This document shows, one piece after another, positions 21,674 to 29,634 of a stretch of DNA of 30,520 nucleotides (position 1 is the first letter of the stretch; each line of letters begins with the position of its first letter). A program made the position numbers and the translations under genes. Source of the stretch: JBBPXY01 sp038200435 (GTDB lineage: Bacteria; Actinomycetota; Thermoleophilia; Solirubrobacterales; Solirubrobacteraceae); the NCBI GenBank assembly GCA_038200435.1, contig JBBPXY010000068.1:1-30520 (forward strand), in the 5' to 3' direction. The notes beneath the pieces were generated by a model. It had not been told where the DNA came from, searched no databases, and worked only from the letters and a program-made list of their open reading frames with translations.

Positions 21674-23911
21674 CTAGCGGCGAGCCGGCGGCGGCGGGCA
21701 GTCGCCGCTGGCCGGGAACGCCTGGCGGGTCTGCGGCTGTCCCGTCTGAGGATCGGGGTAGTGCAGGCACTCGAGGTTGTTGCGGTTCGCGATCGGGAAC
21801 TCGAAGAACGCGGGGTTCGGGTTCGTGATCTGCCCCGTCGCGAGGAACCCCGTCAGCTGCTGCTGGCCGAAGCTCCGCCCGGCGAGCGACGGGTCCGCCA
21901 GGAACCCGTGCGGGTTGGAGTCGAACGTCGGCGTCTTGTCGTTGCGGTAGTAGGTCACGCGATCGAACAGCGCACCCGCGCGGTACAGCGTTCCCGCAGT
22001 CGGGTTCGGCACGGTGCCGTCGGCGTAGGCCGTCTGGAACGCGACCTGCTTGGGGTTCTTGGCCCACGCGGCGTCGGGCCGCAACCGGATGCGCGGCGCG
22101 AACGTCTCCGGGCTACCCGAGCGGTCGTACCAGTTCGACTCGCCGAACAGCTCCTGCAGCACTCCCGCCCCACGGTGCGTGATCACGCGCGCGGGCTCGT
22201 TGCGCAGCGGGAGGTCTTCCGTGAAGCCGTTGAGCCCCGGGCCGCCGTTCAGCAGGTTGGGCCGCGAGCGGCGCACTTGATCGGCCAGGTTGTTGCGGAA
22301 GCCCGAGAGGCGGGCGATGTCGGCGATCGGGCCGCCCGGCACGTTCAGCAAGCCGCGATGGAACAGCGGATCGGTGCCCATGAGCATCGTCCCGTAGATC
22401 CCGCCGAAGGAGAGCCCGTAGTAGTAGATCTGGTCCGGGTTCACGAGATTCGAGCTCGAGATCGTCGGGATCGTGAGACCCGCTTTGAGGGCGCGCCCGA
22501 GCGCCATGTCGTCAACCGTGGTCTGCACGAGGCCGGACTGGACCCCGTCGAGCGGCTTGCGCGAAGGCAGCTCGCTCTTGCCTGCACGCTTGTGGCCGGT
22601 CGGACCGACGCCGTCGTTCAGGCCGGTGCCGATGTCGCCGTCGCCGTCGAGGTCACGTCCGCGGCCGTAGCTGGGGAAGGTCGTCTTCGTGACGCCGCTG
22701 GTCACGGTGATCGTGCTCTTGTGACCGTAGGAGTGGCCGGAGGGGTCGGTGGCCACGGTCATGATCCCCTGGGCGGCGTTGTTGTCGGCGCTCACGAAGA
22801 TGTCGAACTTGCTGCGGGTGAACCCGGGGCCGTAGACGGCTGTGGGCCACGGCGGCGGGTGCATCGTCGGGTCGGGCGTCACCACGATCACGCCGAGCCG
22901 GTCGGCGCCGAACGGCCGCGGCGTGCGCTTGCTCGTCACGGGTGGGATTTCGCCGTCGGTGACGCCGCCGCCCCGCCCGTACGGACGGTCGGTGTGCGCG
23001 CTGCTCGACGCGTACTGGTAGCGCGGAGAGAGGAAGGATCCGAACGCGAAGAACCCGGAGCGCCCGGGCGCGATGAGGTTCGGCACGACGCTCGACTTGA
23101 GGGTTCCGTCGGCGTTCACCTGGTCGTTGCGCACGATGCCTCCCGTCGGTCCCCCGATCGATGGGGGGATCGTCGCGGAACGGAAGACGTTGGGCAGGAA
23201 GAGCCTGCGGCTACCGGTCGAGGAGGACGCGCCGGGGAAGTGGGCCAGGCGGTACGCGTTGCTCGGATCCGACAGCGGAAGGTCGAGCGCCCGGCGGATG
23301 CGGACGAGCTCGCCGCTGGCCGTGCGGGTGGTGAAGCGCACGCTGCAGACTCGGCGGTGCCCGCAGGCGTTCACGCGATGTCCGCGCGAGTCGCGGACGC
23401 CGTTGGTGACGCGGATGCGGTAGCGCGCACCCTCCTTGAGGAACTTGTCGCTGATCCCGGCGAGCACGTGCGAGCGCGGGTCGAAGGTCACCTGGCGCAG
23501 GCCGCTGACGAAATGGTTGCCCCGATCGGTGGTGATGGAGACGGTGGCGTCGCGCACGGAGGAGAGCCGGATGTTGCCGTTGAAGGGGACGGTCACCCGC
23601 GGCTGTAGATCGAAGCCGTCGAGCTTGTTCAGCTCGGCGAACGCGTCGCAGATCGAGTAGGTCGCGCTCGTGCAGCGGCGCTTCAACCACCCGCCGACGA
23701 CGGGGTAGTCGACGCCCCGGCGAAAGTGGACGCGCCGGCCCGTGGCCTGATTGGGATCCCGCACGCTCGAGGCGTCGTTGGGGAAGATCCGCGTGAACGA
23801 CTGCGAGCCGCGGCGGACGGAGACCCCCGCGGACGCAGAGGCGGGCAGCACGGCGGCGCATGCCGACAACACCACGCTCAACGTCAGCACGCTTGCTCGA
23901 ACCCGAATCAT
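21674..23911 (-). CDS. Secreted lipase-like alpha/beta hydrolase
   Basis: The 745-residue protein starts with a Sec signal peptide (VRASVLTLSVVLSACAAVL then PASASA, cleavage near residue 28). Residues about 60-200 form a beta-rich, Ig-like region (VTVPFNGNIRLSSVRDATVSI...RYRIRVTNGVRDSRGH), followed by a hydrolase core with Ser501 in YYYGLSFGGIYG (GxSxG). DLDGDGDIGTGLNDG at about 410-424 is a calcium-binding-like Asp-rich loop. The layout recalls VolA/Pla-1-type extracellular lipases. Cysteines near 80-90 and 180-190 could form disulfides outside the cell. ATG 23911 has GAGGAG about 10 bases upstream. It is first in a minus-strand set with the patatin and PlsC-like genes. Lipase activity is inferred from the architecture. 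Confidence 0.75.
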   Translation of the reverse strand: MIRVRASVLTLSVVLSACAAVLPASASAGVSVRRGSQSFTRIFPNDASSVRDPNQATGRRVHFRRGVDYPVVGGWLKRRCTSATYSICDAFAELNKLDGFDLQPRVTVPFNGNIRLSSVRDATVSITTDRGNHFVSGLRQVTFDPRSHVLAGISDKFLKEGARYRIRVTNGVRDSRGHRVNACGHRRVCSVRFTTRTASGELVRIRRALDLPLSDPSNAYRLAHFPGASSSTGSRRLFLPNVFRSATIPPSIGGPTGGIVRNDQVNADGTLKSSVVPNLIAPGRSGFFAFGSFLSPRYQYASSSAHTDRPYGRGGGVTDGEIPPVTSKRTPRPFGADRLGVIVVTPDPTMHPPPWPTAVYGPGFTRSKFDIFVSADNNAAQGIMTVATDPSGHSYGHKSTITVTSGVTKTTFPSYGRGRDLDGDGDIGTGLNDGVGPTGHKRAGKSELPSRKPLDGVQSGLVQTTVDDMALGRALKAGLTIPTISSSNLVNPDQIYYYGLSFGGIYGTMLMGTDPLFHRGLLNVPGGPIADIARLSGFRNNLADQVRRSRPNLLNGGPGLNGFTEDLPLRNEPARVITHRGAGVLQELFGESNWYDRSGSPETFAPRIRLRPDAAWAKNPKQVAFQTAYADGTVPNPTAGTLYRAGALFDRVTYYRNDKTPTFDSNPHGFLADPSLAGRSFGQQQLTGFLATGQITNPNPAFFEFPIANRNNLECLHYPDPQTGQPQTRQAFPASGDCPPPPARR

Positions 23912-24026
23912 CTACCGCTCTCCTCGACCGTCTACTCGATTACGCCGAGCGATCCCCCGCTGCCGGCACTTGTGAACGAGGATACGTATTAGCGCCCGTC
24001 GCCGAGCCGGTTCCGCGAGAGCGACT

Positions 24027-24788
24027 TCAGGCGTCCGCGGATCGCGACTCCCCACGCTGGGCGTACATGGCCTCGTCGGCACGCGCGACAAGGCCGTCGA
24101 CCACGTCGCCTGACTCGAGCTCCGCAAACCCCACGCTGACGGAAGCCTGATGGCTTGCGGCCAGATCCCTGTTCACGAGCGCGAAACGCGCTGTCGCATC
24201 GGCCACGGTGACACCCGCCAGCGCACAGACGAACTCGTCGCCTCCATAGCGAATGATCAGGTCATACGAGCGGAGATGAGCCCGGATCGAGCGGGCTGTC
24301 TCGCACAGAAGCCGGTCGCCGGCTGCGTGACCATCTGCGTCGTTGGTCCTCTTGAGGTCGTCGACGTCGACAAAGGCGACTGCGAACGGTTGCTTCTCCC
24401 TTTTCGCTCTGTCCATCTCGCGGTCCAACTCGAGGAGGCCCGCATCTCGGCGGTGTGCGCCGGTGAGTCCATCCACCGAGAGGACGGCTCGCTCCCGGGC
24501 CGAGAGGACCCGGTCGGCCGACGCGGCATCTCGGTCGTCTGCTGCCTGGGTTTGGTCGCTGGCTCCTCCTCGCCGGTCCCGCAGGGCTCCCGCCCGGTCG
24601 GCGGCGGCGCCGGGATCGACCCCGTCGACGCCGTCTTCCCGTGCCTCGGCGCGCTCGTCCCGAGCTTCGGCCCGTTCGTCGCGCGCGTCGGAAACCCGGT
24701 CATGAGCTTCGGCCCGCTGGTCACGCCCTTCCGCGGTGCGGTCCCGGTCCTCACCGGGATGATCCGCCGCGGTGGGGTGATCGTCCAT
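24027..24788 (-). CDS. Diguanylate cyclase (GGDEF) with charged repeat N-terminus
   Basis: The 253-residue protein makes cyclic di-GMP by its GGDEF domain (about 105-253): DGLTGAHRRDAGLLEL, FVDVDDLKRTNDADGHAAGDRLL, and RYGGDEF (GGDEF at 182-186). The inhibitory site RxxD (RSYD, 173-176) lies exactly five residues before GGDEF, so product inhibition is expected. The N-terminal 100 residues have no sensor domain; they are a low-complexity, highly charged stretch with repeats such as DARDERAEARDERAEARE, probably a coiled coil or disordered segment that may dimerise the enzyme. No membrane helix. ATG 24788 is preferred over GTG 24791 because the -10 box TATTCT lies 7 bases before it. The gene is divergent from the aldo/keto reductase. 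Confidence 0.9.
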   Translation of the reverse strand: MDDHPTAADHPGEDRDRTAEGRDQRAEAHDRVSDARDERAEARDERAEAREDGVDGVDPGAAADRAGALRDRRGGASDQTQAADDRDAASADRVLSARERAVLSVDGLTGAHRRDAGLLELDREMDRAKREKQPFAVAFVDVDDLKRTNDADGHAAGDRLLCETARSIRAHLRSYDLIIRYGGDEFVCALAGVTVADATARFALVNRDLAASHQASVSVGFAELESGDVVDGLVARADEAMYAQRGESRSADA

Positions 24789-24795
24789 CACGGCC

Positions 24796-24801
24796 AGAAT
24801 A
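24796..24801 (-). promoter_or_regulatory. -10 box of the GGDEF gene, leaderless
   Basis: Read on the minus strand, TATTCT is followed by 7 bases and ATG 24788, predicting a transcript that begins at the start codon. No Shine-Dalgarno lies between. Confidence 0.5.
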
Positions 24802-24895
24802 CGGTCCGCGACGGAGTCAGATCAGCGGCCGGCCGGGCCGTGACCAGAGCCGAGCATGGCGTTTGGTCCTCACGGGCATGGGGCACTGGCCCTCG

Positions 24896-25924
24896 ATGGA
24901 GCGACGCCCTCTCGGCCGCACTGGCATGTACGTCAGCCCCCTCTGCCTGGGCGCCATGATGTTCGGTGCCTGGGGCGAGCCCGATCACGACGAGTGCGTG
25001 CGGATCATGCACGCTGCGCTCGACGCCGGCGTCAACTTCGTCGACACCGCCGACGTGTACTCCGGCGGCGAGTCGGAGGAGATCGTCGGCAAAGCGCTAG
25101 CCGGCGGCCGGCGCGACAACGTGATCCTGGCGACGAAGTTCCACGGCTCGATGGGCGACGACGCCAACCAGAAGGGCAACTCCCGCCGCTGGATCGTTCG
25201 CGAGGTCGAGAGCTCGCTGCGGCGCCTGCAGACCGACTGGATCGACCTCTACCAAGTCCACCGCCTCGACCGCGAGACCGACCTCGAGGAGACCCTCTCC
25301 GCGCTGACCGACCTTCAGAGCGCCGGCAAGATCCACGCGTTCGGCTGCTCGACCTTCCCCGCGGAGTCGATCGTCGAGGCGCACTGGGCCTCGGAGCGCC
25401 GCGGCCTCGGCCGGTTCGTCACCGAGCAGCCGCCTTACTCCATCCTCGTCCGCTCCGCCGAGCGCGATGTCCTGCCCGTCGCCCAGCGCTACGGCATGGG
25501 CGTCATCCCGTGGAGCCCCCTCGCGGGTGGGTGGCTGACCGGCCGCTTCCGCAAGAACCAGGAGAACCCTCAGAGCTCGCGCGCGCAGCGCATGCCCGCG
25601 GTGTACGACGTCTCGCTGCCCCACAACCAGGCCAAGCTCGAGGCCGTCGAGCAGCTCGCCGTGCTCGCCGAGGAGGCCGGCCTGAGCATGGTGCACATGA
25701 GCCTGGCCTTCACGCTCGCCCACCCGGCGATTACGGCGCCCATCGTCGGCCCCCGGACAATGGACCAGCTCGAGTCTCAGCTCGGAGCCGCGGAGGTGAC
25801 CCTCACCCATGATGTCCTCGACCGGATAGACGAGATCGTCGCGCCCGGCGCCACCCTGTCGGAGATCGAGCGCGGGTTCGTGCCGCCGTCTCTTTCGGAC
25901 CCCGCTCTACGCCGGCATAGCTAA
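24896..25924 (+). CDS. Aldo/keto reductase
   Basis: This NADPH-dependent TIM-barrel reductase has 342 residues. The catalytic tetrad is visible: Asp50 and Tyr55 in FVDTADVYSGG, Lys81 in LATKFHG, and His122 in YQVHRLDR. The C-terminal cofactor loop contains ITAPIVGPRTMDQLESQL, typical of AKR groups 11-13. MERRPLGRTGMYVSPLCLG is the usual N-terminus, so ATG 24896 is chosen; ATG 24878 in the same frame would add six residues. The substrate cannot be told. It stands alone, divergent from the GGDEF gene, with 70 bases before the dodecin gene. Confidence 0.92.
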   Translation: MERRPLGRTGMYVSPLCLGAMMFGAWGEPDHDECVRIMHAALDAGVNFVDTADVYSGGESEEIVGKALAGGRRDNVILATKFHGSMGDDANQKGNSRRWIVREVESSLRRLQTDWIDLYQVHRLDRETDLEETLSALTDLQSAGKIHAFGCSTFPAESIVEAHWASERRGLGRFVTEQPPYSILVRSAERDVLPVAQRYGMGVIPWSPLAGGWLTGRFRKNQENPQSSRAQRMPAVYDVSLPHNQAKLEAVEQLAVLAEEAGLSMVHMSLAFTLAHPAITAPIVGPRTMDQLESQLGAAEVTLTHDVLDRIDEIVAPGATLSEIERGFVPPSLSDPALRRHS

Positions 25925-25994
25925 CGAGCGCGCACGCTGCTCCGGCGCGTGGGATGGTGACTCGACAATCGAAGTAAACAAGAGGGAGATTCAC

Positions 25995-26207
25995 ATGGCC
26001 GAGAGTGTTTATCGAGTCAGCGAGATCATCGGGACCAGCACAAAGTCCTGGGAGGCGGCTGCGGCGAACGCCGTCGAGACCGCCGCCAAGAGCGTGCGCG
26101 GCCTGCGTATCGCCGAGGTCGTCCGGCAGGACGTCTCCATCGAGAACGGCAAGGTGAAGAACTATCGGGTGCGCCTCGCCATCTCGTTCAAGTACGAGGG
26201 CAAGTAG
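25995..26207 (+). CDS. Dodecin, flavin/CoA-binding dodecamer
   Basis: Dodecins are small proteins that form hollow 12-mers and store or shield flavins. The 70-residue product matches the family along its length: VYRVSEIIGTSTKSWEAAAANAV, the alpha helix, then VRGLRIAEVVRQDVSIENGKVKNYRVRLAISFKYEG on three strands. The ribosome site AGGGAG lies 7 bases before ATG 25995. It is monocistronic or co-transcribed with the PAP2 gene; a strong hairpin follows the stop at 26215-26241. Two flavoprotein dehydrogenases and a reductase in the window may use the same cofactor pool, but there is no direct link. Confidence 0.95.
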   Translation: MAESVYRVSEIIGTSTKSWEAAAANAVETAAKSVRGLRIAEVVRQDVSIENGKVKNYRVRLAISFKYEGK

Positions 26208-26214
26208 TCGCCAG

Positions 26215-26241
26215 GGGCGGGGGTGAATCCGGCCCCCGCCC
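26215..26241 (+). terminator. Hairpin after dodecin, overlapping the annotated PAP2 start
   Basis: GGGCGGGGG (26215-26223) pairs perfectly with CCCCCGCCC (26233-26241) around a 9-base loop. It lies 8 bases after the dodecin stop. No T-tract follows. The GTG that would start the PAP2 frame (26223-26225) begins at the last base of the stem's left arm, so the hairpin would bury that start. Confidence 0.6.
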
Positions 26242-26972
26242 GGAAGGGCTGGTATCTACCAACCCTGGCCAGTCGACCGGGCGGCTTCCCAGAGCGCCTC
26301 GCCCGAGCACTCGGAGGCAAGCACCCGGTGTTGATCTTCTTCCCGGTGCTGATCGCGGGCCTCGCGGCGCTCGCGATCGTCTCGACCCTGCTTGGACTCC
26401 TGCTCGTACACGTGCTCGCAGAAGCTCCCGGCCTCGATCACGCGGACAACAGCGTCGTCGAAGCGCTCGCCGGACATCGCACGGGCGCGCTGACGAAGCT
26501 CTCGTCGATTGCCTCCGACGCCGCGGGCGGGGTGGTGCTTCCGCTGCTCGCGGGCACGGTGGGACTCGCTTGCGCCATCGTCAGGCAGTGGCGCACCGCC
26601 GCGTTCGCGATCTTCGTTTTGCTCACGGAATCGGCGGCGTACCGGATCACGACGTACTTCATCCATCGCGACCGCCCGAGCGTCCCAAGGCTCGAAGGCC
26701 TGCCCGGCAACGCGAGCTATCCGTCAGGGCACACGGCGGCGTCCGTCGCCGTGTATCTCGGCCTGGTGATGCTGCTCACGTCACGCTTCACCAGTACAAA
26801 GTTCCGGGCGGTGGCCTGGACGCTGGGGATCCTCATGGTCTCGCTCGTCGCACTGTCGCGGATGTACCGCGGGATGCACCATCCCCTCGACCTCGCCGGA
26901 GGAGTCATCGTGGGCCTCGGCGCCGTGCTCGTCGTGCGCTTCGCCTGCCGCGCGGCGGACGCGGCGAAGTAG
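26223..26972 (+). CDS. PAP2-family phosphatase (membrane)
   Basis: The protein (249 residues from GTG 26223) has six membrane helices and the three PAP2 motifs: HRDRPSVP (about 140-147), YPSGHTA (about 161-167) and SRMYRGMHHPLDLAGG (about 212-227), with the catalytic His residues in the second and third. Such enzymes dephosphorylate lipid phosphates, for example undecaprenyl pyrophosphate, phosphatidate or phosphatidylglycerophosphate, on the outer membrane face. The start at 26223 lies in a hairpin stem and has no normal ribosome site; GTG 26328 or TTG 26331, just before the first membrane helix VLIFFPVLIAGLAAL, are alternatives giving about 214 residues. Confidence 0.9.
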   Translation: MNPAPARKGWYLPTLASRPGGFPERLARALGGKHPVLIFFPVLIAGLAALAIVSTLLGLLLVHVLAEAPGLDHADNSVVEALAGHRTGALTKLSSIASDAAGGVVLPLLAGTVGLACAIVRQWRTAAFAIFVLLTESAAYRITTYFIHRDRPSVPRLEGLPGNASYPSGHTAASVAVYLGLVMLLTSRFTSTKFRAVAWTLGILMVSLVALSRMYRGMHHPLDLAGGVIVGLGAVLVVRFACRAADAAK

Positions 26973-27076
26973 CCGCTGAGCTGGGGTCGCTCGGGGCTCG
27001 CCGGAACGGTGCCGCTCCTCTAACGTCATGGCCCTCGCACCCGAATCTTCGCCCCTACGAACGAAAGCTTCAGATC

Positions 27077-28909
27077 GTGACCGCCTCCGCCTCCGCCCCC
27101 GCCTCCACGTCCACGCTCATCGCCCGCCGCGACCTGACGTTCCTGCTGCACGAGTGGCTCGACATCGAGCGCCTGCTCGAGCGGCCGCGCTACGCGGAGC
27201 ACTCGCGGGAGGTCTTCGACGACGTGCTCGAGCTGGCGGAGCGCATCGCCGCCGAGCGGTTCGAGCCTCACAACCGCGCGGCCGACGAACAGGAGCCGCG
27301 GGTCGGCGCCGACGGCCGCGTGGAGCTGGTCGACGGCGTGGGCGAGGCGCTGTCTGCCTTCTTCGAGGCGGGCCTCGCCGCCGCGACGATGCCCGCGGAG
27401 GTCGGCGGGATGGATCTGCCGCACGTCATCGGCACGGCCGCGTTCTCGTTCTTCCAGGCCGCCAACGCGGGCACGGCCGGGTACGCGATGCTCACGATCG
27501 GCGCGGCAAACCTCCTCCTGGCCAACGGCTCGGCGGAGCAGGTCGAGCGCTTCGCATCCCCGATGCTGGAGGGCCGTTTCTTCGGCACGATGGCCCTGTC
27601 GGAGACCCAGGCGGGGTCGTCGTTGACCGACATCACCACGCGTGCCGAGCCGCAGGAGGACGGGACCTACCGGCTCTTCGGGTCGAAGATGTGGATCTCG
27701 GGGGGCGACCACGAGCTAGCCGAGAACATCGTGCACCTCGTGCTCGCCAAGATCGCCGGCGGCCCTCCGGGCATCAAAGGGATCAGCCTGTTCGTCGTCC
27801 CGCGGGTCCTCGTCGAGGAGGACGGCGCGCTGGGCGAGCGCAACGACGTGGTGCTCGCCGGCCTCAACCACAAGATGGGATTCCGCGGCACGGTCAACAC
27901 CGTGCTGGCGCTCGGCGACGGGGAGCATCAGCCCGGCGGCCATGGCGGAGCGATCGGCTACCTCGTCGGCGAGCCCCACCGCGGCCTCGGCTACATGTTC
28001 CACATGATGAACGAGGCGCGGGTGGGCGTCGGCCTCGGCGCCACCGCGCTCGGCTACACGGGCTACCTCAAGTCGCTGCGCTACGCGCGGGAGCGGCCCC
28101 AGGGGCGCCCGGCGCTGGCCAAGGACCCGGCCTCGCCGCAGGTACCGATCATCGAGCACGCCGACGTGCGGCGGATGCTGCTGGCGCAGAAGAGCTACGT
28201 GGAGGGCGCGCTCGGCCTGCTGCTCTACTGCGCGAGGCTGCTCGACGACGAGCAGACGTTGAGCGACGAGAGCGAACGCGCGCAGGCGCACCTTGTGCTC
28301 GAGATCCTCACCCCCATCGCCAAGAGCTGGCCGTCGCAGTGGTGCCTGGAGGCAAACTCCCTGGCCATCCAGGTGCACGGTGGCTACGGCTACGCGCGCG
28401 ACTACGAGGTCGAGCAGCACTACCGCGACAACCGGCTGAACCCGATCCACGAGGGCACCCACGGGATCCAGGCCATGGACCTCCTCGGGCGCAAGGTCAC
28501 GATGCAGGGCGGCCAGGCGCTCGGGGTTCTGGCCGAGCGCATCGGCGCGACCGCCGAGCGAGCGCGCGCAACCGGCGGCGAAGCGGCCGAGCACGCCGAG
28601 ACGCTGTCGAGTGCCCTCCAGCGCCTGCTCGAGGTCACCGGCACGCTTTGGGCGGACGGGATGGAGGGAGCGGGCGTTGCGCTCGCCAACGCGACCACGT
28701 ACCTCGAAGCGACCGGCCACGTGGTCGTGGCTTGGATCTGGCTCGAGCAGCTGCTCGCCGCCGAGGGCAAGGACGGCGCCTTCTACGACGGCAAGCGCGC
28801 CGCGGCGAGGTTCTTCTACCGCTACGAGCTCCCGCGCACGGGCCCGCAGTTCGACCTGCTCGCTCGGCTCGACCGCACGACGCTGGATACGGATCCGGAC
28901 TGGCTGTAG
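27077..28909 (+). CDS. Long acyl-CoA dehydrogenase (DmdC-like, with C-terminal extension)
   Basis: This flavoprotein has 610 residues, longer than usual acyl-CoA dehydrogenases (about 380), as in the DmdC/AcdH group that acts on 3-methylmercaptopropionyl-CoA or other acyl-CoAs. Visible features: MALSETQAGSSLTDI (flavin-contacting strand), GSKMWISGGDHEL, GIKGISLFVVPRVLV, MMNEARVGVGLGA, and the helix with QVHGGYGYARDYEVEQHYRDNRLNPIHEGTHGIQAMDLLGRKV. The C-terminal about 130 residues are the extra helical domain of this group. GTG 27077 is chosen since the next residues are a Ser/Ala-rich lead followed by RRDLTFLLHEWLDIERL, the normal start; the frame continues upstream only as a shadow of the PAP2 gene. 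TAACGT at 27021-27026 may be the -10. Substrate unknown; it is unrelated in subgroup to the carrier-linked one at 3325. Confidence 0.93.
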   Translation: MTASASAPASTSTLIARRDLTFLLHEWLDIERLLERPRYAEHSREVFDDVLELAERIAAERFEPHNRAADEQEPRVGADGRVELVDGVGEALSAFFEAGLAAATMPAEVGGMDLPHVIGTAAFSFFQAANAGTAGYAMLTIGAANLLLANGSAEQVERFASPMLEGRFFGTMALSETQAGSSLTDITTRAEPQEDGTYRLFGSKMWISGGDHELAENIVHLVLAKIAGGPPGIKGISLFVVPRVLVEEDGALGERNDVVLAGLNHKMGFRGTVNTVLALGDGEHQPGGHGGAIGYLVGEPHRGLGYMFHMMNEARVGVGLGATALGYTGYLKSLRYARERPQGRPALAKDPASPQVPIIEHADVRRMLLAQKSYVEGALGLLLYCARLLDDEQTLSDESERAQAHLVLEILTPIAKSWPSQWCLEANSLAIQVHGGYGYARDYEVEQHYRDNRLNPIHEGTHGIQAMDLLGRKVTMQGGQALGVLAERIGATAERARATGGEAAEHAETLSSALQRLLEVTGTLWADGMEGAGVALANATTYLEATGHVVVAWIWLEQLLAAEGKDGAFYDGKRAAARFFYRYELPRTGPQFDLLARLDRTTLDTDPDWL

Positions 28910-28917
28910 CCGAAACT

Positions 28918-29027
28918 CCGGCGCGCTGAAGCCGCCGGCACTCCATCTCTTACGCCGAAGAAATCCGCCCGCTCGATCCGCTCAAAGAGCAGCCCGCGCC
29001 GGCCTAGCCGGCTGGCGGGGGCCAGCC
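28918..29027. terminator. Cluster of three hairpins between convergent genes
   Basis: CCGGCG (28918-28923) pairs with CGCCGG (28933-28938) right after the dehydrogenase stop. GCCGGC (28998-29003) pairs with GCCGGC (29007-29012), and GGCTGGC (29010-29016) pairs with GCCAGCC (29021-29027); the last two overlap and are mutually exclusive. They can end transcription from both sides. I see no gene in 28910-29058. Confidence 0.55.
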
Positions 29028-29058
29028 ACACTGTGCCCCCGCCTCCCGACACTTCGGT

Positions 29059-29358
29059 TTACCGCTCGATCCTCACCGTCAGCGCGTCGTTGTCGCCGCT
29101 CGTCTGGCGCGAGCGGAGCGTGCCCCTGGCGCGGGCGTAAGCGCCCGTTCCGCCCGTAACGGCGAACAGATCCCCGTTCGTGGCGATTCGCGAGATGCCG
29201 CTGAGCGTTATGTCGCCGTGCGGGAGGGTGAGAGTCCCGACGCACTGCGAGAGCCCCGGGCGGCCTGGGCGGGTGACGGTGCAAACGAGGTTCGCCGTGC
29301 CAACCCGCTTCCCGCTCTGGAACAGCCGTGCACCGATGACGAACTCGTCGCCGGGATG
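29059..29358 (-). pseudogene. Allene-oxide-cyclase-barrel-like protein, N-terminus missing
   Basis: On the minus strand about 100 codons read as the C-terminal part of an AOC/dirigent-like beta-barrel: GDEFVIGARLFQSGKRVGTAN, LVCTVTRPGRPG, CVGTLTLPHGDITLSG, and FAVTGGTGAYARARGTLRSR near the end. These match the strands of secreted actinobacterial proteins of this group. The signal peptide and first strands that should come before HPGDEF are absent; upstream the frame runs into the antisense of a LuxR fragment. The cut lies near 29358. The open frame continues to an ATG at 29463, but those residues are shadow. Family is recalled from the strand pattern; truncation is clear. Confidence 0.65.
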
Positions 29359-29554
29359 GGCCGACCTCACCGATCGCGAACGACAGGTCTTCCAGCTGCT
29401 CGTCGCAGGCAAGTCCAACACCGAGATAGCCGGCGAGCTGTTCCTCTCCCGGCCCACGATCAAGACGCACGTGAGTCACCTGATGCGCAAGCTCGACGCA
29501 CGCGACCGGGTGCAGCTCGTCGTGCTCGCGTATCGATGCGGGCTGGCGCAGTGA
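29354..29554 (+). pseudogene. LuxR-type HTH fragment (response regulator C-terminus)
   Basis: The codons read a full LuxR (GerE) DNA-binding domain: LTDRERQVFQLLVAGKSNTE, IAGELFLSRPTIKTHVSHLMRKLDARDRVQLVVLAYRCG. In NarL-type response regulators this follows a receiver domain of about 120 residues and a linker. Here nothing of the receiver remains; upstream of GWADLTDRER the sequence is the opposite-strand AOC-barrel gene. An ATG at 29338 could still start a 72-residue HTH-only protein (it begins MTNSSPGW), so a small regulator cannot be excluded, but the residues before the HTH are just the reverse of the other gene. Confidence 0.65.
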
Positions 29555-29610
29555 GCCGGGCCATCGTCGGCCTTTCGACGGGTATCAATCCGTAGCGCGG
29601 AAGGCCCGGC
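29555..29610. terminator. Nested hairpin between convergent genes
   Basis: GCCGGGCC (29555-29562) pairs with GGCCCGGC (29603-29610); inside it CGTCG (29565-29569) pairs with CGACG (29576-29580). It begins directly after the LuxR-type stop and ends 24 bases before the stop of the minus-strand gene at 29635, so it can terminate from both sides. Confidence 0.55.
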
Positions 29611-29634
29611 CATAGATGCTTGCGCTGTAGCCGC

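Noticed and set aside
21500..23608. Open frame of 702 codons on the plus strand
   Set aside because: It is antisense to the patatin and lipase-like genes, has no motif or hydrophobic pattern, and shows low-complexity Arg/Ala/Val composition.
24596..24760. Tandem repeat array in DNA
   Set aside because: It is the codon-level reflection of the charged repeat in the GGDEF protein, not a separate repeat or CRISPR.
26570..27076. Upstream extension of the long acyl-CoA dehydrogenase frame
   Set aside because: These codons overlap the PAP2 gene in another frame and read as low-complexity Arg/Pro; the family N-terminus begins after GTG 27077.
27028..28929. Open frame of 633 codons on the plus strand, another frame of the dehydrogenase
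   Set aside because: It is Arg/Ala/Pro-rich with no domain, while the overlapping frame holds a full acyl-CoA dehydrogenase.
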